This document shows positions 1 through 6,796 of a DNA stretch of 11,140 nucleotides, one piece after another (the stretch's first letter is position 1; each line of letters begins with the position of its first letter). The stretch is from assembly GCA_023423535.1 (NCBI GenBank), contig JAFAFL010000110.1:1-11140 (forward strand), in the 5' to 3' direction. The notes beneath the pieces are model-generated. The model was not told where the DNA came from. It made no database searches and saw only the letters and a list, made by a program, of their open reading frames with translations. The DNA is from Pseudomonadota bacterium. Lineage in GTDB: Bacteria; Myxococcota; Myxococcia; Myxococcales; Myxococcaceae. The position numbers and the translations under genes are program-made.

Positions 1-135
<135 letters not shown>

Positions 136-140
<5 letters not shown>

Positions 141-732
141 GGTTGATGAGCGCGCGCAGCCCCGCCGAGACGATCGATCGCACGAAGCCAAGCTCGGCGA
201 GCGGCCCGAGCCGGAGTGCCTGCTTCGACCAGCGCGACCAGGAGAAGTCGTCGATGTGCTCGACGATCTTCCCGTCGCGCACGGTGAGGCGCGACTCGAT
301 GTGGTTCTCCACCCGGCCGATGAGCTTGTAGCGCGCCACCCACCGGCCGATGGCCACGTCACCTTCGACGCGGTCGAACTCGTAGGTGATCTTCGCGCCC
401 TGCAGCTTGCGCCACATGTGCATCGTGCCCTTGCGGTCGCGGTACTCGAAGATCGTGTCCTTGAAGTGCACGTCCTCGGCGTAGAGGGCCTCCATGTCGT
501 CCACGCGGCCCTGGATGAACGCGTCGTAGAACTTCCGAGCCACCTCCTCGGGACCCGGCGTGCTGGGGCCGGTCCCTGCACTGCCCTTCACCTCGAGCAC
601 GTCCGCGTTCGACGGGCGGTGGGGAGCAGTCCCGGGCTGCTCGGAGGATTCGGCGGAGGCCGGTGCCTGCTCGGTCCGAGGATTCGAGGTGGCAGCGGAC
701 CGGGGGGAGATGTTGTCAGCGCGGCGGACCAT
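136..732 (-). CDS. NTF2/SnoaL-like domain protein with a disordered N-terminus
   Basis: The product is 198 aa. Residues 1-60 are rich in Ser, Pro, Ala and Glu and look disordered. From about 61 to 165 the pattern fits the NTF2-like/SnoaL fold: a first helix (EEVARKFYDAF, 62-72), a second helix with DDMEALYAEDV (78-88), then strands ending in VRDGKIVEHIDDF (151-163), the usual last strand of this fold. The tail (166-198) is helical and basic. Members of this fold may be isomerases, cyclases or plain ligand binders; no catalytic set can be assigned, so the function is unknown. The ATG at 732 was chosen because GGAGG lies 9 nt upstream; the open frame extends to 786 but has no better start. The gene is the last of the minus-strand train, 59 bp after the YjbR-family gene, so it may be cotranscribed or have its own promoter. 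Its stop codon lies inside the heptamer repeat. Confidence 0.85.
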
Positions 733-791
733 GTGCGGGAACCTCCAGGTGGCGGCACTGTCGCACACCCACCTCCGCCGGCGCACGCTGC

Positions 792-1160
792 TCAGGTCGT
801 TCGTCGAGCCGGCCGAGAGAGGTCCTCGTCGAAGAGCTTCTGCAGCCGCTTCGGCGCCCGCTGCCTCCAGGAGCGCTCCAGCCGAGGACGCGCGTCCGAC
901 ACCCGCAGCGGCGCGAGGTGCGCCAGTACGGCCGGGTATCCGCGGTAGTGGTCCGTGATGAAGTATATTTCCGGTTTCGCGGCGATGAGGAACTCCTGCT
1001 CGTCCACCCCGTCGGTGAGGAAGACCACCGTCCGGGCGTCCTCCTTCAGCCGCACGAAGTGCTTCCCGCGCACGTTCAGCGACGGGGTGCGGTACCAGAT
1101 GCCCTCCTCCACCTCAGGAAGTTGCCTCTTCGCCAGCGCGCACAGCTGCTTCCACGTCAT
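792..1160 (-). CDS. MmcQ/YjbR family protein (DUF661-like)
   Basis: The product is 122 aa, a normal length for the MmcQ/YjbR family, which has a CyaY-like double-wing fold with proposed DNA-binding character but no established biochemical role. Family-like features seen here are an N-terminal helix (residues 1-18), the strand run GIWYRTPSLNVRGKHFVRL (20-38), VVFLTD (45-50), a segment KPEIYFITDHYRGYP (62-76), and a C-terminal helix with a W-R-x-R-A-P-K-R pattern (98-105). The ATG at 1160 is preceded by AGGAGG with 8-nt spacing, which settles the start; the longer upstream open frame is a shadow of lepB. The gene follows lepB after 26 bp in the same direction, so it is probably cotranscribed with the mevalonate operon without an evident link to that pathway. 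It carries one copy of the AT-rich 15-mer (960-974), which brings in the rare Ile codon ATA at residue 65. Confidence 0.88.
   Translation of the reverse strand: MTWKQLCALAKRQLPEVEEGIWYRTPSLNVRGKHFVRLKEDARTVVFLTDGVDEQEFLIAAKPEIYFITDHYRGYPAVLAHLAPLRVSDARPRLERSWRQRAPKRLQKLFDEDLSRPARRTT
960..974. repeat. Intragenic AT-rich 15-mer GAAGTATATTTCCGG, copy 1
   Basis: This 15-bp word is identical to the one at 2909-2923 and stands out as AT-rich within about 70% GC coding sequence. Here it lies in the YjbR-family gene, where the minus strand reads GAA ATA TAC TTC (E-I-Y-F). Only the right arm TTCCGG of the inverted repeat seen in copy 2 is complete; the left arm is degraded to GATGAA. A role as protein-binding site or dispersed repeat is inference. 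Confidence 0.6.
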
Positions 1161-1186
1161 CGCGCGAACCTCCTGCCGGTAGCGGC

Positions 1187-2167
1187 CTACAGCGTCATGC
1201 CGAGACGCTCCCACCGGATGAGGGCGCCGTCGAAGGAGAGGAAGATCTTCAGCGCTCGCCCTTTCACCGACTGAAAGGGGACGGCGCCGAAGTGCCGGCT
1301 GTCGAAGCTGTCGTCCCGTGTGTCGCCGAGCACGAAGACGTGCTCCTCGTTCACGCGACAGCCCTCTTCGGTTGCGCGGGTGCCTCCGCCGCAGCCTTCG
1401 CGGGCGTTGGGAAAGTCCGGCACGACGCCGTGCGCCGCCACCGCCCACCAGGTCCCGCCGTCGGATAGGCGCGTCTCTCTCGAAGCGGTGCAGCGGGCAC
1501 CGAAACGGCTAGCGGACTCTTGAGGGCATGGCGACGGGCCGATGCCGAGGGGCTCTCCGTTCACGATGAGCCGTCCGCCCGCGATCGCCACGGTGTCTCC
1601 GGGAAGCGCGACCACCCGCTTCACCAGGTCGATACCCCGTGCGTGAGGCGACGCGAACACGACCACCTCCCCCACAACGGGCTGCCACGAGCGGCGATCC
1701 ACGACGAACTGGTCGCCGGTCACCAGCGCGGGCGCCATCGAGTCGGCGCGGACACGGAAGGGCTCCACCACGAAGCGGCGCACGACGGTACCTGCACCGG
1801 CCGTCAACGAGACGAACAGGACGAGAAGCCCGGCGCGGCCCCAGCCCCGGCCGGGGACGGGAGCGGGTGCCGCCCGGAGCGTGTCCACCAGCGAGACGGC
1901 CCACACGCCTGCCATGGCCGCGAGCGCGAACGGCACGCTCCACAGCAGCACCGTCATCGCCGCGAGCAACCCCACCGCGTAGAGCAGCGCTCGCCACTTG
2001 CCGAGCAGCGCGAGGCCGCTCCCCGTCCCGAGCAGCAACGCCACGATGAATGCGGCAGCTCGCAGCCCGCGCGAGCCTGCAGTCCGAGCCGCGGCTGTCA
2101 TCGTCGTCGACGAAGCGGACGCAGACGGCACCTCCGGCGCCGACCCGGGCGGAACCGGCGCGCTCAT
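1187..2167 (-). CDS. lepB: Signal peptidase I (S26 family)
   Basis: The product is 326 aa and is the membrane-bound serine protease that removes signal peptides from exported pre-proteins, acting on the outer face of the inner membrane. Catalytic Ser143 lies in ADSMAPALVTGDQFVVD (141-157), the general base Lys183 in DLVKRVVALPGD (180-191), and the conserved C-terminal box at 280-291 reads LGDTRDDSFDSR. The N-terminus has a disordered start (1-30), three or four hydrophobic segments (about 34-56, 59-78, 79-95, 112-128), and then the periplasmic domain. This is more membrane-rich than the one- or two-span textbook enzymes. Four cysteines (214, 226, 259, 270) sit in the variable loop region and might form disulphides. 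The ATG overlaps the mvaD stop as TGATG and has no clear Shine-Dalgarno, so it is probably translated by coupling. An internal Met23 is possible but also lacks a ribosome site. The gene is part of the mevalonate operon. Confidence 0.94.
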   Translation of the reverse strand: MSAPVPPGSAPEVPSASASSTTMTAAARTAGSRGLRAAAFIVALLLGTGSGLALLGKWRALLYAVGLLAAMTVLLWSVPFALAAMAGVWAVSLVDTLRAAPAPVPGRGWGRAGLLVLFVSLTAGAGTVVRRFVVEPFRVRADSMAPALVTGDQFVVDRRSWQPVVGEVVVFASPHARGIDLVKRVVALPGDTVAIAGGRLIVNGEPLGIGPSPCPQESASRFGARCTASRETRLSDGGTWWAVAAHGVVPDFPNAREGCGGGTRATEEGCRVNEEHVFVLGDTRDDSFDSRHFGAVPFQSVKGRALKIFLSFDGALIRWERLGMTL

Positions 2168-2169
2168 CA
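2165..2169 (-). promoter_or_regulatory. TGATG stop/start overlap of mvaD and lepB
   Basis: On the minus strand the mvaD stop TGA (2169-2167) and the lepB start ATG (2167-2165) share one A. No GGAGG-like site lies in the 20 nt before the lepB ATG, which favours translational coupling by terminating ribosomes. Coupling is inferred from the arrangement. Confidence 0.75.
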
Positions 2170-3183
2170 GAACAGGTGTTCGTTCACCAGGCGGGCATCC
2201 CCACCGGGGCCGCAGCGGACGACCTCGCTGGCGCCGGCGGCGCGGGCGAGCGCCACGACCTGCTCCTCGTGCGCCGCGTCCGTCAGCAGCACCGGGTTCG
2301 GACCCGCGTCCAGCGTGAACCAGACGGGGATGCCTTCGCGTCGGGCCTGCGGCAGGCGGAGCACGAGCTCGAGCGTGGCGGGCTTCAGGTAGCAGAGCGG
2401 CGGATCCGCCGCGAGCGAGGTCGCGTGCATCCTCCACGCGTTGCGCTCGGAGAGCTCACCCAGGCGCTCGAGGTCGCGCGCGCGGATGAGCTCGGTGGCG
2501 CGCGGGATCTCGGCCTCGGCGTCCTTCGCCCAGGCCGGGTAGTACGGCGAGGTCTCCACCGCGGAGCGCATCCCATCCCGCGACTTCACCTCCTTCTCCT
2601 CCCGGCTGACCATCGCCACCACCAGCCGCAGCTCCGGCCAGTGCTCGGCGGGGAAGAGCTGCTCGGCGAAGCTGTCCGCTCCGTCCGCGCGCTCGCCCTT
2701 TCGCCACGCGCAGTAGCCGCCCTCGATGCTGCGGCAGGCAGAGCCCGAGCCCAGCCGCGCGAGGATCGACTCCTCCCGCACATCCCTCCCCAGCCCTGCT
2801 GCCGCGCGCGCCGCCACCGACAGCGCTGCGAAGCCGGCGGCGCTCGAGGCCAGGCCCGCGGACGCAGGGAAGTCGCCGCGCGACACCACCCGGGCAGCTC
2901 CAAGACCGGAAGTATATTTCCGGATCACCTCGAGGATCTGGACCACGCGGGCGCGTTCCGTTCCCTGAGCCACCTTCCCGTTCAGCTCGACCTCGTCGGT
3001 GCCGGCAGCGGAAGCGAACTCCACCGTCGTCCGCACCGACAGCGGCCCGAGCGTCACCGACAGGCTCGACTGGTGCGGCAGGATCAGCGCCTCGTCGCGC
3101 TTCCCCCAGTACTTCACCAGCGCAATGTTCGGGTGCGCGACCGCCGTCGCCTTGCCCGGCCGCCCGCTCTTCAGCTCGTTCAT
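2167..3183 (-). CDS. mvaD: Diphosphomevalonate decarboxylase (GHMP family)
   Basis: The product is 338 aa, normal length for the family. It converts mevalonate diphosphate plus ATP into isopentenyl diphosphate, CO2, ADP and phosphate in the cytoplasm. The signature HPNIALVKYWGKRD is at 17-30 (Lys24 in the active site), the GHMP ATP loop PASAGLASSAAG at 106-117, the family segment VSREEKEVKSRDGM at 192-205, and the catalytic Asp292 is in FTLDAGPN (289-296). The ATG at 3183 has AGAGGA 7 nt upstream. The gene lies 27 bp after the mevalonate kinase gene and overlaps lepB by one base. No phosphomevalonate kinase gene is in the cluster, so a monophosphate-specific decarboxylase (as in some archaea and Chloroflexi) cannot be excluded from motifs alone. 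The ordinary decarboxylase is the more likely reading. It contains copy 2 of the AT-rich 15-mer. Confidence 0.94.
   Translation of the reverse strand: MNELKSGRPGKATAVAHPNIALVKYWGKRDEALILPHQSSLSVTLGPLSVRTTVEFASAAGTDEVELNGKVAQGTERARVVQILEVIRKYTSGLGAARVVSRGDFPASAGLASSAAGFAALSVAARAAAGLGRDVREESILARLGSGSACRSIEGGYCAWRKGERADGADSFAEQLFPAEHWPELRLVVAMVSREEKEVKSRDGMRSAVETSPYYPAWAKDAEAEIPRATELIRARDLERLGELSERNAWRMHATSLAADPPLCYLKPATLELVLRLPQARREGIPVWFTLDAGPNPVLLTDAAHEEQVVALARAAGASEVVRCGPGGDARLVNEHLF
2906..2923. repeat. CCGGAA-N6-TTCCGG inverted repeat carrying 15-mer copy 2
   Basis: Perfect 6-bp arms CCGGAA (2906-2911) and TTCCGG (2918-2923) flank GTATAT. Positions 2909-2923 are identical to 960-974. It lies inside mvaD, in a different reading frame from copy 1: the minus strand reads CGG AAA TAT ACT TCC (R-K-Y-T-S, residues 88-92), AT-rich codons unlike the rest of the gene. 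The shape resembles a dimeric regulator site, but this is inference. Confidence 0.6.
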
Positions 3184-3210
3184 CGAGACATCCTCTTCAG
3201 CGCTCTCGCG

Positions 3211-4269
3211 CTACAGCGCCCGCGGTCCCGCGAGCTGGCTCGTGAAGCAGCGCAGCCCCGCGCGTCGCAGCTTCGCCACCACCGGCTCCGGCTCGTGGAA
3301 GAGGCCGATCACCGCGCCCCCATCCCCGCCGGCGCCGGTCAACTTCGCGCCCAGCGCACCCGCCGCACGCAGCCGGTGCACCGCCTCGTCGATCCCCGCC
3401 GACGACAGGCCGAGCCCCGCCAGCAGCCCGTGGTTCATGTTCATCAGGTCGCCGAGCCACTCCAGCTCGCCGGCCTCCACCGCCCGCCGCCCGTCGTCCG
3501 CGAGCATGCCGATCTCGCGGAACATCCGCCGGTAGCGCTCCGGCCACGCCGCCTGACGCGAACGCAGCGCCGCCACCGTCTCCTTCGTGGCCGGGCGCTC
3601 GCCCACCAGCAACACCAGCACCTTCAACGGCCGCGGCGACGCCACCACCTTCACCAGCGGACGCGGGCCCTTCTGCGGGTCACCTCGCCGCCGGAAGTGG
3701 ATGAGCTCGCCCATCGCCGCGCAGGTGTGGTCCACCCCGGACGGCGTGCCGTGGAACACGCGCTCCATCGCCCACGCCACGCGCGCCACGTCCGCAGCCG
3801 CCGGCTCGTGCGGCAGTCGGGCTTCGACGACACCCGGCCGACGCCGCCTGCCCTCTCTCGCGGGAACGCTCTCACCGGCAACGGCAACGGAACCAGCGCC
3901 CGCACCGGCCGCCTTCAGCAGCACCCGCGCGCAGGCGACGGAGACCGCAGCAGAGCTGCCCAGCCCCATCGACGCAGGAAGGTCGCTCTCCAAGCGCACC
4001 CGGATGCCGCGAGCACCGGCGCGTCCGGAAAGGCCCGCCTCAGCGGCAGCGGCCGCGAAGGCCTCGGCCAGCAGCGCCCTGCCCCTCCCGCGGATCTCGC
4101 GAGGGATGACGAGCGACGACTCGCGACCGGCCGGCAAGAAGGAGCCCGCCGCGCGCACGCCGATCGTCAGCGGCCCCGCCAGCGCGGGAAAGCCGTACAC
4201 GACGCCGTGCTCGCCGAGGAGGATGACCTTCCCCGGTCCGAAGCCCACGAGCTCTCCCCTCCCGGACAT
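3211..4269 (-). CDS. mvk: Mevalonate kinase (GHMP family)
   Basis: The product is 352 aa and phosphorylates mevalonate to 5-phosphomevalonate with ATP. The N-terminal motif GPGKVILLGEHGVVYGFPAL (11-30) is typical of mevalonate kinase rather than phosphomevalonate kinase. The ATP loop SDLPASMGLGSSAA is at 95-108, the catalytic Asp180 is in FHGTPSGVDH (172-181), and the C-terminal GHMP motif KLTGAGGDGG is at 309-318. The ATG at 4269 starts just before the first domain strand. It has no clear Shine-Dalgarno and lies 36 bp after the HMG-CoA reductase stop. An insertion of about 20-35 residues (roughly 122-158, with the run GRRRRPG) sits between the ATP-loop helix and the HGTPSG motif, where other family members have a short helix pair. 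Its codons include several GTT and GGT, less GC-rich at the third position than the flanks. The order fni-mvaA-mvk-mvaD supports the role. Confidence 0.94.
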   Translation of the reverse strand: MSGRGELVGFGPGKVILLGEHGVVYGFPALAGPLTIGVRAAGSFLPAGRESSLVIPREIRGRGRALLAEAFAAAAAEAGLSGRAGARGIRVRLESDLPASMGLGSSAAVSVACARVLLKAAGAGAGSVAVAGESVPAREGRRRRPGVVEARLPHEPAAADVARVAWAMERVFHGTPSGVDHTCAAMGELIHFRRRGDPQKGPRPLVKVVASPRPLKVLVLLVGERPATKETVAALRSRQAAWPERYRRMFREIGMLADDGRRAVEAGELEWLGDLMNMNHGLLAGLGLSSAGIDEAVHRLRAAGALGAKLTGAGGDGGAVIGLFHEPEPVVAKLRRAGLRCFTSQLAGPRAL

Positions 4270-4305
4270 CAGCGGACGCGCAGAAACGGTGGAGCGAACG
4301 GCCTG

Positions 4306-5631
4306 CTACCGGGTCCCGGTGGCAGCGCGGTACTCGTCGGCGGGGAGCGCGGCGAGGATCTCCTTCGCCTTCTCCACCTTCACGTGCCCGGAGACGACGA
4401 GCAGGTTCGCGACCTTCTCCACCCAGTCTCCGCGCGCGCCGGCGGTCACCGCCACGCACCGCGCGTGCAGCGCCATGTGGCCCTTCTGGATGCCCACCGA
4501 ACCCAGCGCCCGAAGCGCGGCGAGGTTCTGCGCGAGCCCCACGGCGGCGAACACCATGGAGAGCTCCTTCACGCTCTGCGTGCGGAGGAGCTTCATCCCC
4601 AGCTGCACGCCGGGGTGGATCTTCACCGGCCCGCCCACCGTCCCGAGCGCCAGCGGCAGCTCGATGCGCCCCACGAGGTGCCCGCCCTCGAGGTGCCAGG
4701 TGGAGAGCGGGCGGTAGTGCCCGCTGCGCGCGGCGTAGGCATGTGCGCCGGCCTCGATCGCGCGCCAGTCCTGGCCGGTGGCGATGGCCACCGCGTCGAT
4801 GCCGTTCATCACGCCCTTGTTGTGCGTGGCCGCGCGGTAGGGATCCGCCGAGGCGAAGCGGCTCGCCTGCGCCACGCCCTTCGCGATCTCCACGCCGGGC
4901 AGATCGAAGTCCGCCAGGAGCTCCACCGGGATGCGGCAGGTCGCGCGCGCGAGCCTTCTGTCCGCGAGGTTCGACAGGATGCGCAGGTACACGCGCCCGC
5001 CGGTGATCTGCTCGATGAACGGGGCCACGCCCTCGGCCACGGTGTTGATGAGGTTCGCGCCCATCGCCTCCTGGGTGTCGATGAGCACGTGGACGATGAG
5101 CAGCGGCTCGCCGCGGGGACCTTCCGGCGCGGGCAGCACGCGGACCTCGACGTCCTTCGCACCACCGCCACGGCGCACCATCGCCGGGTGGAAGCTGTTC
5201 GCGAGCGCGAGGATCTGTTCCTTGTGCTCGAGGATCTGCTGCGACGCGACCGTGGGATCGCCGTAGTCGGTGACCTGGATCTGGCCGATCATCACCGAGT
5301 CGTCGGCGTCCGCCTCGAAGCCGCCGCTCTCGCGGACGATCTTCGCCGCGAAGCTCACCGCGGCGACGACGGAGGGCTCCTCCACCGCCATGGGAACGAT
5401 GTACTCGCGCCCGTTGACGACCATGTTCAGCCCGAGCCCGAGCGGCATGTGGAAGGTGCCGACCGCGTTCTCGATCATCGTGTTGGCGGTGGTCACCGGG
5501 AGGTTCGCTTCACCGCCGAGGACCGTCTGCTCCTCCGGCCCAAGCCCGAACATGGCCGCGATCTTCCGGCGGCGCTCCTCCATCGGCAGCTTGTGGAAGC
5601 CCGACAGTCGCGACGTCACGTGCTCAGACAT
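4306..5631 (-). CDS. mvaA: Hydroxymethylglutaryl-CoA reductase, class II
   Basis: The product is 441 aa and interconverts HMG-CoA and mevalonate using two NAD(P)H. Its length and motifs fit the bacterial class II enzymes: no membrane domain, ENAVGTF at 54-60, MAVEEPSVVAA at 81-91 (catalytic Glu84), DTQEAMGANLINTVAEG at 185-201 (cofactor-binding DAMG region), THNKGVMNGID at 269-279 (catalytic Lys272), GQDWRAIEAGAHAYA at 286-300 (catalytic Asp288), and IQKGHMALHA at 381-390 (catalytic His385). These match Glu83, Lys267, Asp283 and His381 of the Pseudomonas mevalonii enzyme. Whether NADH or NADPH is used cannot be told here. The ATG at 5631 follows GAGGAG, which overlaps the fni stop region nine bases away, so the pair is tightly coupled. 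In a biosynthetic operon the reaction should run towards mevalonate. Confidence 0.97.
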   Translation of the reverse strand: MSEHVTSRLSGFHKLPMEERRRKIAAMFGLGPEEQTVLGGEANLPVTTANTMIENAVGTFHMPLGLGLNMVVNGREYIVPMAVEEPSVVAAVSFAAKIVRESGGFEADADDSVMIGQIQVTDYGDPTVASQQILEHKEQILALANSFHPAMVRRGGGAKDVEVRVLPAPEGPRGEPLLIVHVLIDTQEAMGANLINTVAEGVAPFIEQITGGRVYLRILSNLADRRLARATCRIPVELLADFDLPGVEIAKGVAQASRFASADPYRAATHNKGVMNGIDAVAIATGQDWRAIEAGAHAYAARSGHYRPLSTWHLEGGHLVGRIELPLALGTVGGPVKIHPGVQLGMKLLRTQSVKELSMVFAAVGLAQNLAALRALGSVGIQKGHMALHARCVAVTAGARGDWVEKVANLLVVSGHVKVEKAKEILAALPADEYRAATGTR

Positions 5632-5640
5632 TGCTTCTCC

Positions 5641-6702
5641 TCATAGAGCGGCAAGCCAATCCTTCAGATCACCGGTGATCACCGCGCCCTGCTCGCGCAG
5701 ACGCGCTGCGCTGCGGCTTCCCGTCAACACCAGGGCCTGCCTCAGCCCGGTCAACACACCTTGCAGGGCCCGTTCCGCGGCCGCCGGCCCACCCACCTGC
5801 AGCGCCTTGAAGAGGGGCAGCGCCATCCCCGCCAGGTCCGCGCCCAACGCCAGCGCCTTCGCCGCGTCGAGCCCGTTCCGGATGCCGCCGGAGGCTATCA
5901 CCTTCACCTCCGGTCCCACCGCCCGCCGCACACCTGCCACCGCCGCGGCCGTGGGAATCCCCCACCCGCTGAACGCGGCACCGACGTCATGGCTGACGCC
6001 CTCGGCGCGCAGTTGTTCGACGCGCACCCACGAGGTCCCGCCGAGGCCGGACACGTCCATCGCCTTCACGCCGTGCTCGGCCAGCCGCCGGGCGACCGAG
6101 GGCGAGATGCCGCACCCGGTCTCCTTCACCACCAGCCTGTCGCCGAACGCCCGCGCGAGCTCCGCCACGATCGCGTAGCCGCCGCGGAAGTCGCGGTCGC
6201 CCTCGGGCTGGGTCAGCTCCTGGCCGGGGTTGAGGTGCAGCGCGATCCCGTCCGCGCCGATGTCCTTCACCAGCCGCTCCACGCCCGCCACCCCGACCTT
6301 CACCGCCTGCTGCAGGCCGATGTTTCCCAGCAGCGCCACGGAGGGCGCCACGTCGCGAACGAGAAAGCTGCCGGTGCGGGAGGGGTCCTCGCTCATCGCG
6401 CGCTGCGAGCCCACGCCGAACGCCACGCCGTACTTCTCCGCCAGCAGGGCGAGCGCGCGGTTCACCTCGGCGGCGCGCTCGGTGCCACCGGTCATGCCGG
6501 TGATGAGCAGCGGGTGCCGGAGCGTCTTGCCCAGGAAGCGCGCCGAGGTGTCGACCTCGTCCACCGACATCTCCGGCATCGCGCAGTGCACGAGGTGCAC
6601 GCACTCGAGCAAGGTCCGGTTGCCTGCGGGCTCGACCTCGGCGGTGGCCGCCAGATCGAGGTGCGCGTCCTTGCGGCGAGCTGTGAGGTCTTCTTTCGCC
6701 AT
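5641..6702 (-). CDS. fni: Type 2 isopentenyl-diphosphate delta-isomerase (FMN-dependent)
   Basis: The product is 353 aa and interconverts IPP and DMAPP using reduced FMN and Mg2+. Motifs follow the family order: RKDAH (10-14), PLLITGMTGG (64-73, FMN phosphate region), GVGSQRA (96-102), HLNPGQELTQPEGDRDF (156-172, with the metal/substrate residues of the family QPEGD motif), KETGCGIS (193-200), DVSGLGGTSW (216-225), and SGGIRNGLDAAKALALGAD (271-289, FMN phosphate binding). The ATG at 6702 begins just before the RKDxH motif. The open frame runs on to 7194, but that part is a shadow of the divergent gene. No clear Shine-Dalgarno precedes the ATG, so a short-leader transcript is possible. It is the first gene of the minus-strand operon, so its upstream region should hold the main promoter. 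Confidence 0.96.
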   Translation of the reverse strand: MAKEDLTARRKDAHLDLAATAEVEPAGNRTLLECVHLVHCAMPEMSVDEVDTSARFLGKTLRHPLLITGMTGGTERAAEVNRALALLAEKYGVAFGVGSQRAMSEDPSRTGSFLVRDVAPSVALLGNIGLQQAVKVGVAGVERLVKDIGADGIALHLNPGQELTQPEGDRDFRGGYAIVAELARAFGDRLVVKETGCGISPSVARRLAEHGVKAMDVSGLGGTSWVRVEQLRAEGVSHDVGAAFSGWGIPTAAAVAGVRRAVGPEVKVIASGGIRNGLDAAKALALGADLAGMALPLFKALQVGGPAAAERALQGVLTGLRQALVLTGSRSAARLREQGAVITGDLKDWLAAL

Positions 6703-6721
6703 GACTGGAACGCTGGCGGGG

Positions 6722-6750
6722 TTCCTACCAAGGGGGGTGGGGGTGCGCAA
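6722..6750 (-). promoter_or_regulatory. Candidate promoter of the mevalonate operon (weak)
   Basis: On the minus strand TTGCGC (6750-6745) and TAGGAA (6727-6722) are separated by exactly 17 nt and would start transcription about 13 nt before the fni ATG. Both hexamers match the sigma-70 consensus only partly. The 94-bp divergent spacer (6703-6796) also contains a plus-strand G-rich run at 6732-6743. Confidence 0.3.
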
Positions 6751-6796
6751 GGCAATGGACGGGTCGCGCGCGGGCACGTTATGGGCTTTCGGAAGC

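Noticed and set aside
733..786. Longer start of the NTF2-like protein (18 extra residues)
   Set aside because: No ribosome site precedes 786, whereas GGAGG stands 9 nt before the ATG at 732.
2050..5646. Plus-strand open frame of about 1198 codons antisense to the mevalonate genes
   Set aside because: It is His/Arg/Ala/Pro-rich, has no domain motifs, and lies antisense to several well-supported genes; long antisense frames are expected at high GC.
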